NCBI GenBank assembly: GCA_025716855.1
Contig: JAIXMQ010000082.1
Span: 1-64,000 of the forward strand
Source of the DNA: Pilaira anomala
Lineage: Eukaryota; Mucoromycota; Mucoromycetes; Mucorales; Mucoraceae
Direction of reading: 5' to 3'
DNA length: 64,000 bases
Numbering within the stretch: the stretch's first letter is position 1; every line of letters starts with the position of its first letter. Under the pieces are notes generated by a model. The model ran no database searches, had not been told where the DNA came from, and saw only the letters and a program-made list of their open reading frames with translations. Position numbers and translations under genes: made by a program. Positions 11,051 through 21,603 of this stretch are shown piece by piece.

Positions 11051-12196
11051 TGTAATATAAGTATTTGACTTATTGATTATTTCTTCGGTTAGATAGAAAA
11101 ATGTGTTTTCAAACAGTAAAAATGTATTGCAGAGAAGAGAGAAGCAGACTATAGCACCAAGCAAATAAATAGTACTGTTAATAACTCTTAACATACGATC
11201 CATTATACAATAATTAACCTACGTTATTGAAACTAATAATAAATATATATATCACAGAGAATAGATATTAAAAGTTTATAGCACTGAGCACCAAGCAGAT
11301 TGATTTATAGAGTAAGAATAGGATAAGTTTATTTAAAATATGAAAAATATGTTTCTTATATACTAAGAAAATATCAAGAAACGGAAATACTAAACGGGAT
11401 CATTTTCTTCGATCAACTTCTTTTCAATTGACATTTTACCAGATGTTGGTAACTGCAATATAAATACTATAGTAAATAAAATCAAATAAAACTTGAAACT
11501 GCAATATTCTTGATTTGTCAAATGGCGTAAAAATATCTTGAATAAAAAAATAACGATGCGATTTTACACTTGAAGTAAATTAAAAGTTGAAACGTCAAAA
11601 CCAGAAAAAAGACTTGATTTAGCAACACCGAGAAATAAAAGACGATAAGTTGAGGTGACACTTGAGAAAATAGGAGAACCAGAGAGAAATTTGAGGCAAG
11701 TAAAGTGATAACAAATAAAGAAAAATAGAGAAAATAGTAAAAATAAACAAAAGATAATAATAAGAAAAGAAGAAAGGAGTAAAAATAACAAAGAGTGAAA
11801 ATAAGAAAATAAAAATAAACAATAAACAGAAAATAAAATGAAATAAACAGAAAAATAAAACAATCGACAAAATAAAGTTGACACTTGATATAGATTTTTG
11901 TGACCAGAATAAGTAGAGAGAGATTTAGCACGACCAGCGTAATAACAATAAACAATTAAAATATATCTTGAGTAAAAGCAGCAAAATAGATATTGAGAGA
12001 CTACTTTTTGACAGGAAGATACTACTAATGAGAACAGTGAAGAAAAACCAAAAGAATAAGCCTAATCAAGATGTTTAGAGGCAAAAAGAGCACAACCAAA
12101 AGAAAAGAGTCAAACCCAGGAATATTCACGTGAATGTCACGTGTTCTCAAAAGTACTATTTTAAATGTCCGGCGAAAACCACGTGTTTATATGACA
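11051..12196 (-). repeat. 5' LTR of element B
   Basis: 1146-bp copy of 3332-4477 with scattered differences (for example TGTAATATAAG here and TGTAATGTAAG there). It drives the element on the minus strand. The four bases AAAG separate it from LTR C. The minus-strand sequence just inside it, after TTT, is TGGAGACCACGCC; it starts TGG like a primer site but I could not match it to a tRNA. Confidence 0.9.
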
Positions 12197-12200
12197 AAAG

Positions 12201-12696
12201 TGTAAGTCTTGTAAAAGTTCTTTGATTCAACTCTCAGTGGTTAATCAGTAGTAAGTAGTATTTAAGTAATATTAAATAGAAGATAATGTTTATTCAAATA
12301 AAGAGTGGGAGTATTTATACTATTCGACTATGTGTTAATTATGTAATAAGTAATTGATATAAATGTAGTATGATAATGATGGTAATATATAAAGATGCAT
12401 AAAAGGTAATAAGTATTCGTAATCATTCGTAATGGTATTCATGTGTTGACATATGATGAGTTCTTCATGTGTTGGCATATGATATTTTGTTGTATGATTA
12501 TTATTTCTTATTCTTCTTATTATGTCTGTGGGTATTGCATATGTTTGGTGTAAACTTGCGCTTACGTAAAGCTTTCTTTTTGAGCATGATTTCTATTTCC
12601 ACCGGAATATTATTATTCGGATCGGACACCGGAATAGTTCGGCTCGGAACGCCTGAATCTTGGACATCCAATCCATCACTCGATTCCAGGCTGACA
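12201..12696 (-). repeat. 3' LTR of element C
   Basis: 496 bp, TGTAAG...CTGACA on the plus strand, same length as 17,566-18,061 and with no difference noticed on reading through. The integrase reading frame runs 196 bases into this LTR and stops at 12,501. Confidence 0.92.
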
Positions 12697-14663
12697 TTAC
12701 CCCCTTTCAAGCCTTGTGTTCGACCCTGAACACTAGTAGCAGGCGGAATTAATAAAGGACTAACCGGCTCAGGTGAAAAAAAAATGGGTTCAGTAGCAGA
12801 AATAGCAGGTGAATTAAGGACTTCGTCTTCTTCAGGAACAGATATGTCAGCGACAGTAGGAGGTAGAACAATAGGACCATCTTCATTAGGATCAGCAACA
12901 AGGTTTTGAGATGGATGGGTAGGAGGAACCTCGTTAGGTGTATTAGTATAAGTGGATGTAACGGCAGTGTCATCAATAGGCTCATTGTCTAAAATATCAT
13001 CGACGTCATTAAGTATAGGTGTCACAGGATCTATATTATCGCCTCTTAAAGGCACGGGCACGGACTTCATAGCATCATTGTATTCCCGACGAGCAGCAGT
13101 AGGATCATACCAAGGTTCAACAGGACGATTACCTTTTGCAGGGCGTAAACGATCAACGTGAACAAGTGACTTTAAAGGTTCACCAGCCAAAGTCTGTAGT
13201 TGGTAAGTACCATAGTCAGGGAAAACTTCAACAACAATAAAAGGACCCTTAAACTGAGGCTCAAGACCATAGCGACCTTCATGCGTTAACATAACCATAT
13301 CACCTAATTCAAAAGTAAGCTTCTTGATAGTAGCATCCCAACGTACTTTATCTTTTTCTGCCATTGCTTTTAATCGAAATTCTGCAGCAGCACGGTGTTG
13401 ACCAAGTCTAGCTAATTCACGGGAAGTAATATCTGCAATAGTACGAGGATCTTTAAAAGTAGCAGAATCAATATAAGGATGTAGGGTATCACCTGGTAAT
13501 TTTGGTTCACGACCATAAGTTAAGTAAAACGGACTGAAACCTGTAGTAGAGTGAACACGAATTCGACAAGCCCAGAGTGCAGCATGAACAAAATCATCCC
13601 ACCTATGAAGAGCGCCATTAGTATATTTACGCAGCATTTGTTTAATAACACCATTAAAACGCTCAGCCTTTGCATTTGTACGAGGGTGATAAGCAGAAGT
13701 TAATTTAAATTTGGATCCAATTCTTTTTGTATATTCTTGAACTAACGCACTAGTAAAATTAGCGCCTCGATCTGTTACGATTTCAGACATCACACCAAAG
13801 TTCATCACAATCTCTTCATATATAAAGTCAGCGACAGCTTCTTTTGATGCTACAGGTACAGCTCTAGCAACACACCAGTTTGTAGCATAATCTACACCTA
13901 CTAATAACCACCGATTTCCTTTTAAAGTCATAGGAAGATCAAGAAAATCCAAGTGCCACCTATCAAAAGCAGTTGGTACCTTTAATGGATGCATTTCATC
14001 ATGATGAGCACGACCCCTGCGACTATTAATTTGACATGAAGGACATGAATTTAGCCATTGTTGAATATCTAATCGAAGCGTAGGCCACCAAAAACGAGAC
14101 ATTAACATCTTGAGCATTGTTTTATAACCGGCATGGCCAAAAGAATCATGATATTGACTAACTGTTTCAGCACGTTTGGCAAAAGGTAAAAATGGTACAG
14201 GCTTCACACCTGTAGTAGCATCTATAGCAACTTTACGATAAACTTGATTAGCAGTAACAGTGAAGTGTTTTTCTTCTCTATCTAAAATAGCTTTTATCTC
14301 GGCTGATTTTACCTTTTTTCTATTTTCTGGGATTAATAAAAGAGGCCAATCACTGCGGAGTGTAGCAGGTAAGTGATTCCATGTTGCGTAAAGATATTCA
14401 GGCTCCATCGGTTTTAAATTAGGGTTTGAGACAGTAGTATTAAAATCCATTCTTGATAAAATATCGGGTATTATGTTTTCTTTTCCGGGTTTATAACAAA
14501 TATTTGGAGCGTATAATTCTAATTCATTAATCCACCTGATTAATCTACTTGGCGGGTTTTCTTTTGATCTAAAATATTCTAAGGGAAGGTGATCTGAGAA
14601 TACAGTATAGCCTTTAGGACAGCCATCTACATAACATCGCCAAGTACGTAAAGCATGTAAAAT
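12501..14663 (-). CDS. Element C RNase H tail and integrase
   Basis: Open minus-strand frame continuing pol. It begins within RNase H (LHALRTWRCYVDG, FSDHLPLEYFRSKEN), passes a linker (MDFN at 14,450, not a real start) and encodes a complete integrase: zinc domain with HDSFGH and CPSC; core with HLDFLDL, TDRGANF and AERFNGV as the D, D, E residues; then a GPY/F module (GLEPQFKGPFIVVEV). The long acidic tail shows no chromodomain, as in yeast Ty3. The frame passes through the polypurine tract into the LTR. One base near 14,663 puts it out of frame with RT. Integrase inserts cDNA; the position beside a tRNA gene suggests Pol III-directed targeting. Confidence 0.88.
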   Translation of the reverse strand: MLHALRTWRCYVDGCPKGYTVFSDHLPLEYFRSKENPPSRLIRWINELELYAPNICYKPGKENIIPDILSRMDFNTTVSNPNLKPMEPEYLYATWNHLPATLRSDWPLLLIPENRKKVKSAEIKAILDREEKHFTVTANQVYRKVAIDATTGVKPVPFLPFAKRAETVSQYHDSFGHAGYKTMLKMLMSRFWWPTLRLDIQQWLNSCPSCQINSRRGRAHHDEMHPLKVPTAFDRWHLDFLDLPMTLKGNRWLLVGVDYATNWCVARAVPVASKEAVADFIYEEIVMNFGVMSEIVTDRGANFTSALVQEYTKRIGSKFKLTSAYHPRTNAKAERFNGVIKQMLRKYTNGALHRWDDFVHAALWACRIRVHSTTGFSPFYLTYGREPKLPGDTLHPYIDSATFKDPRTIADITSRELARLGQHRAAAEFRLKAMAEKDKVRWDATIKKLTFELGDMVMLTHEGRYGLEPQFKGPFIVVEVFPDYGTYQLQTLAGEPLKSLVHVDRLRPAKGNRPVEPWYDPTAARREYNDAMKSVPVPLRGDNIDPVTPILNDVDDILDNEPIDDTAVTSTYTNTPNEVPPTHPSQNLVADPNEDGPIVLPPTVADISVPEEDEVLNSPAISATEPIFFSPEPVSPLLIPPATSVQGRTQGLKGGNVSLESSDGLDVQDSGVPSRTIPVSDPNNNIPVEIEIMLKKKALRKRKFTPNICNTHRHNKKNKK

Positions 14664-16657
14664 CCCAACAGTTCTCTTTCTTGAGCAGGTAATTTAGATT
14701 CAGAGTCTGCATATTTTTTTGATTCAAAACAAAGTGGATGCCATGGAAGTGTAGGATCATCGTCGGGTTGTAACAATACAGCACCACAACCTCTATCAGA
14801 AGCATCAACTTCAATTCTAAAAGGTTTATCCATATTAACTACTTGAAGCACGGGACTTGATGACAATAAACTCTTTAACCTATCAAAACTATTTTGACAG
14901 TCACTGGTCCATACAATAGGTCGCGTTTTTAAACCTGTCCCCCTTGTTAAATCAGTTAATGGTGCCGCAATCGAGGCAAAGTCTTTTATAAATCTTTTAT
15001 AAAATTGTGCAAAACCAATAAATTGACGCACTTCTTGCACATTCCTCATTCGAGGCCAATCCTTTACAACTTTCACCTTTTCAGGACTTGGAGAAATTCC
15101 TTGAGCAGTGATTCTAAATCCAACAAACGTTAATTCAGTCTTTCCAAATTCACACTTTTTTTTATTCGCAATAAGAGATTCCTTTTTCAACACTTCTAGG
15201 ATTTGACGGACATGGACTTTATGTTCTTCTAATGTTTCACTAAAGATAAGGATATCGTCAAGATACACAATAGTTGTTTTGTCAATAAATTCAGCAAGGA
15301 TCTTATTCATCAGCGATTGAAATACAGGTGGTGCATTGCATAAACCGAAAGGCATCACAAGCCAGGAGAATTGACCATACCTCGTGTTGAACGCAGTTTT
15401 TGGAATATCGTCTGGATTGATTCGAATTTGATGGTAACCACTTCGTAGATCAAGACTTGTAAAATAACGTGCTTTACTCATTTTATCTAGACATTCATCG
15501 ATTCTTGGAATACTTGAACTGTTTCGAATAGAAAGCTTGTTTAATGCTCTATAATCTACACACATACGAAGACTTCCTGGTTTATTAGAACCTGGATCAG
15601 GCTTCTTTCGAACAAAAAGAACACCAGCACCCCATGGAGAAGAACTAGGTTTTATAAGACCCAAACGAAGTAATTCATCTAGTTGTTTTTTTAGTTCGTC
15701 TAATTCTAATGGACTCATTTTGTAGGGAGGACGGGATACAGGTTTAGCATCGCCAGTATCAATTAAATGATGTATACCACGATCAGGAGGGATACCAGGT
15801 AACTCGTCTTTAAAAACATCAGCAAATTCATGGATGAGGTTATCCCAGTAGTTAGAGGTTTGTAGTTTTGGATTCTTGTATTTATCATCTTCATCATTGG
15901 ATTTAATAAAAAATAGGAAACTTTCACCGCCTTTTTTTATCAAACGATTAGCTTGTTTATGACTTATTAAGTAGCTAAGTTTAGGAATAGAAGTATGTAA
16001 ATGTTTTTTTATATTTTTGCAGGGTTTTAGTTTGACACTTCCATTATTTAAATACCAAGTATCGTTTTCCCAATCAGGTGATGGCTGAGCTTGCTTCAAC
16101 CAAGAACGTCCTAATATAAGATCGAACTTTGTAGGAAAAACAAAAGCAGTAATTTTATCTTGAACACCATTAAGATCAATATCCATTGAAGTTTTGTATT
16201 TTATTTGAGATACATTTCCACTAGCAGTTTCAACTTGTCGATTTTTTACCGGTATGAGCTTTGAATTATTAATAGATTGAAGAACATGAGGAGATACGTA
16301 GTTTTCACTAGCGCCGGAATCAATTAGTACTTGAAACTGTTTACCATGGTATGATATAGGATAAAGAGGTAGAGTTGTAGCGATAGCATTTAGTTCAGTT
16401 AAATATTGCAATTCATCAGTAAGGGATTTTGGATATATAATAGGTAACATTTCAACAGCTGTATTTTGAGAGTAGTAAGAGTCATTGGTGGAGTAGGGCC
16501 TAGGTGTGAGTATGGGATATAATGTGCTATCTAGCAAAAGATCATTAGAATAGAGGTCAAAATCAATTAAGTTTTTATTAATATCAGGAAAATTGTTTTC
16601 ATTATCAGAATCATGTAGTTGAACTTCCTGTTCTTCAACTACGTTGACCGAAAATCC
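14664..16657 (-). CDS. Element C protease, RT and RNase H start
   Basis: Minus-strand pol in the -1 frame relative to gag, open from the slip site at 16,657. Domains in order: retropepsin (VLIDSGASENYV, LILGRSWL), RT (SLDLRSGYHQIRI, FNTRYGQFSW, MPFGLCNAPPVFQ, active site YLDDILIF), and the start of RNase H (FRIEVDASDRGCGAVLLQ, PAQERELLG). An in-frame stop follows at 14,627 because the frame shifts by one base in a G run near 14,663; the RNase H continues in the neighbouring frame. This could be a recent mutation, an assembly error in a homopolymer, or a recoding site. It makes the enzyme that matures the particle and copies element RNA. Confidence 0.88.
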
Positions 16658-17508
16658 TTCTTTTGATGTTGATCATCCAATTTCTTGATATCATACAATC
16701 TGGAACGGCAATTTCTTTTCATATGTCCAACCTTGTGACAATAGTAGCAAGTAGAGTTTGAGTTGTTTGATGAGTTAGTACGAGGAGCGGACGAGTATCT
16801 TCCACGGTTATCACGAGAATATCCAGAGTTACGAGGGTAGTTATTGAATCTTGAATTTGACCTTTGATAATTTCTATTATCTTCAACCACATCCAAATCC
16901 ATGGGATCATCCATCCGTTGCTTAATAATTTTTTGATTAGTAGAGGGACCAGTGTACGAATCTTCTTCTTGTTGTGCGCTGTCAAAAGCCAAGGCAGCAT
17001 GAATGGCTTCTTTTAAAGTAGATGCTTCATATTGGCGAATATGTGAACGCATTGGCTTGCTAATTAAACCTCGAACAAATTTATCGCAACCTTCTTCGTC
17101 AGTCATGTTGGGTATAGCTAATTTGATATCCATGAAACTGTTAATGTATGATACTACATCACTTGTTTGTTTTAATACAGCTAATCGGTCACGAGCAATT
17201 CTCACCGAATTGTCAGGCCTAAAAAATTCAGTAATCATTCTTTTCAATTCCAACCAACTTGTTGGTGCTTCATCAGTTAATTCAATGGTTCTAAACCATG
17301 CATCAGCTCTATCTCTTAATAAGGTAGTAGCAAACAAATAACTTCTTTCATTATTCCATCCTTGAAAGTTAATGTATCTTTCAACAGATCTAATCCAACC
17401 ATCAATCAACAGTGCATCTCTTGTACCATCATAAACGTTAGGTTCTTTCACCCTAACCTGCTTGTTTTCAGCCATAGCAGTAGTAAACTTCTTGATAAGT
17501 TCAGCCAT
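16639..17508 (-). CDS. Element C Gag
   Basis: Intact 289-residue Gag starting at the ATG at 17,508 (MAELIKKFTT). It has the gypsy capsid pattern (YDGTRDALLIDGWIRSVERY, FATTLLRDRADAWFRTIEL, EFFRPDNSVRIARDRL), a linker with DPMDLD shared with element A, an Arg/Asn/Ser-rich stretch, and one CCHC knuckle (CYYCHKVGHMKRNC). It is followed by pol in the -1 frame. It forms the element particle. No internal stop or shift was seen, in line with a young element. Confidence 0.9.
   Translation of the reverse strand: MAELIKKFTTAMAENKQVRVKEPNVYDGTRDALLIDGWIRSVERYINFQGWNNERSYLFATTLLRDRADAWFRTIELTDEAPTSWLELKRMITEFFRPDNSVRIARDRLAVLKQTSDVVSYINSFMDIKLAIPNMTDEEGCDKFVRGLISKPMRSHIRQYEASTLKEAIHAALAFDSAQQEEDSYTGPSTNQKIIKQRMDDPMDLDVVEDNRNYQRSNSRFNNYPRNSGYSRDNRGRYSSAPRTNSSNNSNSTCYYCHKVGHMKRNCRSRLYDIKKLDDQHQKKDFRST
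16651..16657 (-). promoter_or_regulatory. -1 ribosomal frameshift heptamer, element C
   Basis: The minus strand reads GGATTTT, phased G GAT TTT in the gag frame, 9 bases before the gag stop at 16,641. The first triplet is not three identical bases, but this heptamer is, to my knowledge, the one used by the yeast L-BC dsRNA virus. The pol frame is open from here in -1. Confidence 0.5.
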
Positions 17509-17551
17509 ATCATTATTGTAATCATTTTTTTTTCAGCCATATTTTCGGATT

Positions 17552-17563
17552 CTGGTGCTACCA
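17552..17563 (-). promoter_or_regulatory. Primer binding site, element C
   Basis: The minus strand reads TGGTAGCACCAG two bases inside the LTR end, matching the site in element A and, with one change, the initiator tRNA-Met site of yeast Ty elements. Primer identity is inferred. Confidence 0.7.
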
Positions 17564-17565
17564 AA

Positions 17566-18061
17566 TGTAAGTCTTGTAAAAGTTCTTTGATTCAACTCTC
17601 AGTGGTTAATCAGTAGTAAGTAGTATTTAAGTAATATTAAATAGAAGATAATGTTTATTCAAATAAAGAGTGGGAGTATTTATACTATTCGACTATGTGT
17701 TAATTATGTAATAAGTAATTGATATAAATGTAGTATGATAATGATGGTAATATATAAAGATGCATAAAAGGTAATAAGTATTCGTAATCATTCGTAATGG
17801 TATTCATGTGTTGACATATGATGAGTTCTTCATGTGTTGGCATATGATATTTTGTTGTATGATTATTATTTCTTATTCTTCTTATTATGTCTGTGGGTAT
17901 TGCATATGTTTGGTGTAAACTTGCGCTTACGTAAAGCTTTCTTTTTGAGCATGATTTCTATTTCCACCGGAATATTATTATTCGGATCGGACACCGGAAT
18001 AGTTCGGCTCGGAACGCCTGAATCTTGGACATCCAATCCATCACTCGATTCCAGGCTGACA
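17566..18061 (-). repeat. 5' LTR of element C
   Basis: 496 bp, TGTAAG...CTGACA on the plus strand, apparently identical to the 3' LTR at 12,201-12,696. On the minus strand it starts TGTCAGCC. It ends 11 bases before the tRNA-Thr gene. Confidence 0.93.
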
Positions 18062-18072
18062 AAGACATGAAA

Positions 18073-18144
18073 GCCTCTGTAGCTCAGTGGTAGAGCGTTC
18101 GTCTTGTAAACGAAAGGTCTGTTGTTCAATCCAGCACCGAGGCA
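18073..18144 (+). tRNA. tRNA-Thr (anticodon UGU)
   Basis: 72-base tRNA without intron. The acceptor stem GCCTCTG pairs with CCGAGGC except at one position (T6 opposite C67), the discriminator is A, the D arm contains TAGCTCAGTGG (A box), the anticodon loop is CTTGTAA giving anticodon TGT, and the T arm carries GTTCAATCC (B box). Five T residues follow at 18,149. The acceptor mismatch is a small warning but the fold is otherwise complete. It is the integration landmark for the stacked Ty3-like elements on its 5' side. Confidence 0.9.
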
Positions 18145-18148
18145 ATTC

Positions 18149-18153
18149 TTTTT
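18149..18153 (+). terminator. Pol III terminator of tRNA-Thr
   Basis: A run of five T four bases after the mature tRNA end. Confidence 0.75.
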
Positions 18154-18279
18154 GCCCTTTTCTCAGACAGTGTTACACAAAAGCTTTTACTTTTGTTAAT
18201 CAAATGATATTGTTACGAATGTGGTTACTTGTAAAGGTGATAAGAAAGTAGAAGAGTTATTTTTACAAGTTCAAATAGA

Positions 18280-20075
18280 AATGTGAGCAGCAAGTTTTAC
18301 GTTGTCCAACTATGAAACGAATATTATATAGAATATAATACATACAAAGAATAAAAGATTACAATGGTTTTAAGATATAATAATAACCAAGGGATCTTAA
18401 GAAGAGATTGAGTATAAAGGGAGATTTATAAGTTAAAAGCGAGATAAGTTTATTTTAATGTGTAATTTTATGTGGTATATATTTAATTGTTTTGTGAGGT
18501 TTTTTTATATGTTTAGCCAGACTCGCTTTAGCTATTGATAAAGAATCTGGTCTTTCCGAATATGAATTATGAGTACCTAATATAATATTATCCGTTATAA
18601 TCTTGTTGAGATAGAATAAAAGTAATAAAATAAGGCAATTATTCCTTACGGACAAAATGAATAATGAGTAAATAGTAATTGAAATAAGATAAACGGCTAA
18701 ACGAAATAAAGTATAGGGATTTGAGTAAGAATAATAAATAATGAGATTGAAAAGGATAAATAAAATAGTGTGTAACAAAGAAAAAAAAGGGAAAAGATAA
18801 AAAAAAATAACTATTGCGGTGTTATTAGCGTAGATGATATTGTTAAAAGTAGTTTGTTCGTGGTTAAAGAAAAAGAAGTTCGATAAAGAAAAAAAGAGTT
18901 TCGTGAGCACCAGGTCCTGTTGACAAGTAGAACGACTTGATAAAGTAAAGTAAAGATAAGAAAATAGAGTTTTTAAAAGTAAAATACAATGGAGAGTTTA
19001 ATATCCAAGGGAATCCAAATGTAAGAAATAAAATAAAATATAATAAAAATAAGATATTATTAAATCAAAAGATAAGGTCTTTAAGTATAAAGAAGAATAA
19101 AGGTTTTAATTGTTACAAAATAGTGAATTGATTTTTATTTAGTTTGATATTTTTTAAAGGTATTTATATGTTTTTTAATTTTTAATATTTTTACAAAAAC
19201 TGAGTTTTTAAAGTAGCATCCTCATCAAGAAGCATCGTCGTTGAGAAGGATGGTCTTTGAGGACAATGGATATTTAAATTTGGTAATAAGAGAAATTCGG
19301 TGTAACAATATATTGTGAGGAAGAATATTATCTCTAGAAAAGAGATTTAATTGGCTTGAAAGTTCGAAATAAACGGTTCGTAACAGTGTTGTGGTAAAAA
19401 GATAATAAAGCAAAAATAAAACAATGTTAAAGATCAAGGTGATATAAAGAAAATAAGATAGATAAGTTCTTTTACGCGTGAGCACCAGGTTTTGAGTTGT
19501 CCAACTATGTTTTTATAAGAAATTGAAGAGAAATAAAAAAAGTGTTATAACTAAAAGTTATAATAAGAAGAAGAGAAAAAGGATTTACAATGGATCAAAT
19601 AAAATATAAAATAAAATCAATTTAGAGATCTTAGAAAAAAAAATGGGTTTAGATATAAAATATAAAAGTAAGGTAAAAGTAAGATGATCTTTATTGTAAT
19701 TTCAAGTTTTATGGATCGTATTTATACTAAATAGAGTTGGTCATGATCTCCTTCGATAAATATCAAACCATTCGTATTGTGTCAATTTCTTTTGACATTG
19801 ATAAAGATCATTACAAAACAAATATTGAGTAATAAAGTATTTCTAAACTTAGATATTGTTGGGTAAATAAAAGTAATTCTAAATAATAAAAGTGTTTCTA
19901 AACTAAAAATGATGTTGTGTTCTGTGAAAATTAATAAAAAGAAGAAGATAATAATAAATGTAAAGAAAAAGTAATAGTTCTGAAAGTGAAAATAAAATAA
20001 AGGAAACTGATGATAGTAAACCAAGGGGAACTGGGAATAATAAGTTGTCATTAAACTAATAATTTTCAATAGCAA
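18280..20075 (-). repeat. Three diverged ~600-bp repeat units
   Basis: Related blocks start near 18,285, 18,904 and 19,480. Landmarks are a GAGCACCAGGT-like start (the first copy reads GAGCAGCAAGT), TTGTCCAACTATG (copies 1 and 3), TTACAATGG or ATACAATGG about 70-100 bases later, and GATCTTA followed by AAG-rich sequence. Spacing is about 615 and 580 bases. Minus-strand Leu/Phe/Ile-rich frames inside (such as 18,910-18,455 and 19,485-19,225) start at the repeated GTGCTCACG and look like low-complexity artefacts. They may be old LTR fragments 3' of the tRNA gene; no element ends were fixed. Confidence 0.5.
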
Positions 20076-21603
20076 ATACTCTTTTTTGTGTAGATTACAT
20101 GTGTTTAACAGAGAGGTCGTTTTAAAAAAAAACTGGTACTAGTAAAAAAAAGGTGTTCAAGTATGGTGCGCATATTTTTCTCCTAAAAAAAAAAGGTTCG
20201 CCAGGTGTACCAAAATGGTGTGTCTATCACATGTCTGGCTGATGAGGACTTTTTTTTTTCTTTTTATTATAGAATTTTTTTCAAGTAATAAGTGAAACTT
20301 CGAAGAAAAGGATTGTGTTGGATGCCTTGCTAATTGAATAACTTTTTCTTGTCAGATATCACTATCAATATGGATTACTGCTCAGTATGTTAAGAAGGAA
20401 TCCATATCGAGCCCAAAAGAAACAAGTATAAATTTTGTAAGTCTTGTGGTAAAAAAAACACACGAGACAAAAGAAATGTGAACCTCCTGAAGCCTCTAGC
20501 TGTCAAAAAGCATTGTACTATTCTGCGTCTCAAGTGACACGTACTGCTCCGCTCTTAGAGTGTCATCTAATGAAGAAATTGTCTTTTAGCACGAAGAAAC
20601 ATTTTACCAGCGATAATAACAGGTCTAATAATGTTGAGTTGTTTGCTTTCTTGAATAATAAAAGCATGGATAAGTTGGCAGGAGAAATGAGTATCAAGGC
20701 TGGAGACTGTTTGCATATATCTGAGAAATTTTAAATAAAAAAATAGATTTTTAGTGTTCAATGGAATTAATGTCCGAATTAAAAAGTAATAAAAAAACAA
20801 TCAAGTTAAAAAAAGTATTTATATGTTTTAAATTAGTTACATATTAAAAAATCAATGTCTTTTACAATCAGTGTAAGATTTAAAATATAAGGATAGTGGG
20901 TTTAATATGAGGGTAGGTGATACTATAGTAATGAAACAGTTTTCAATACTGACAAAACCCAACATTTTAAAAAGACCATGGCGATGCTATGTATAATAAT
21001 ACAAGTGCTCTCACTTTTTTTAAGCTCTATCTGTATACCTGAATTCATCATTTGAACCTAAAACCCTTACCTTATTGTGTATCTTTACTCAAAAAAAAAA
21101 AAAAAAATACATCTATTTACAATGCAAAACCATAACCGACATATGATGTTTTACCCATCTGTTTTGTTCAGGTATTTGTAAAATACATACTTGTATAACT
21201 TGAACAATCTGTAAAGGAAAAGTCGTTTTGTTTGGATCAATGACCTAGTTTAATGCCAACAACACACAGCATTGTGAATATTTCTAATTCTTGAGTCTGA
21301 ATTTCTGTGTCAAGTTATATGATATCAAGGATATATCTAGAACAAAGTTTTCTCTCACCATCAGATCATATCTAAAACACTAGCAAATTTTCGACTAATA
21401 AATTAGGTTTCTGTACAATTTTTTTTATAGATCCACGATACTATTTAGTACTTTTCACACACACACATATATATATATATATACCTCTTCTAATAATAAT
21501 AATCACAAAAAAAAAAAAAAATCACAAAATATATATATATATATATATATATTATTACTTTTACAAAAATTCTATTACTACTAATACTACTACTACCATT
21601 AAT
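20076..21603. other. Gene-poor A+T-rich interval
   Basis: No convincing gene. Around 20,370-20,734 the plus strand shows short Cys-containing frames (CSVC, CKSCGKK) with stops between them, possibly a decayed zinc-ribbon coding fragment. TA dinucleotide tracts lie at about 21,465-21,485 and 21,530-21,552, just beyond the 3' end of the PEX12 gene. Confidence 0.4.

Larger units (their letters stand above)
3332..12196 (-). mobile_element. Ty3/gypsy element B (full length, decayed)
   Basis: Complete minus-strand element with two ~1146-bp LTRs (11,051-12,196 and 3332-4477), gag, and a pol in the order protease, RT, RNase H, integrase. The LTRs differ by scattered substitutions and small indels, and pol carries several frameshifts and stops, so the copy is old and inactive. 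A ~1.1-kb non-coding stretch separates RNase H from integrase. It abuts element A (4 bases, AGAA) and element C (4 bases, AAAG). The sequence at the putative primer site (11,031-11,050) differs from that of A and C. The RT active-site motif is FVDD instead of the usual YxDD. Confidence 0.9.
12201..18061 (-). mobile_element. Ty3/gypsy element C (full length, young)
   Basis: Complete 5861-bp minus-strand element: 496-bp LTRs that appear identical over their whole length, primer site, gag, protease-RT-RNase H, integrase, and a polypurine tract (GAAAGGGGGTAA on the minus strand, next to 12,697). Only one frame break was found, a one-base shift in RNase H near 14,663. The 5' LTR ends 11 bases before the mature tRNA-Thr. 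Flanks are AAAG on the left and AAGAC on the right; a 4-bp AAAG duplication is possible only if the terminal A is shared with the LTR, so the target duplication is unresolved. Identical LTRs imply recent insertion. Confidence 0.92.

Noticed and set aside
12197..18066. A clean 5-bp target duplication around element C
   Set aside because: Left AAAG and right AAGAC agree only if a base is shared with the LTR end; recorded as unresolved.
17866..18129. 87-residue minus-strand frame overlapping the tRNA
   Set aside because: It is the LTR copy of the integrase tail read out of context, extended by chance through the tRNA gene.
18455..18910. Minus-strand hydrophobic frames at 18,455-18,910, 19,225-19,485 and 19,782-20,075
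   Set aside because: They follow the repeated ~600-bp units and start at non-ATG codons within repeats; no domain or splice support.
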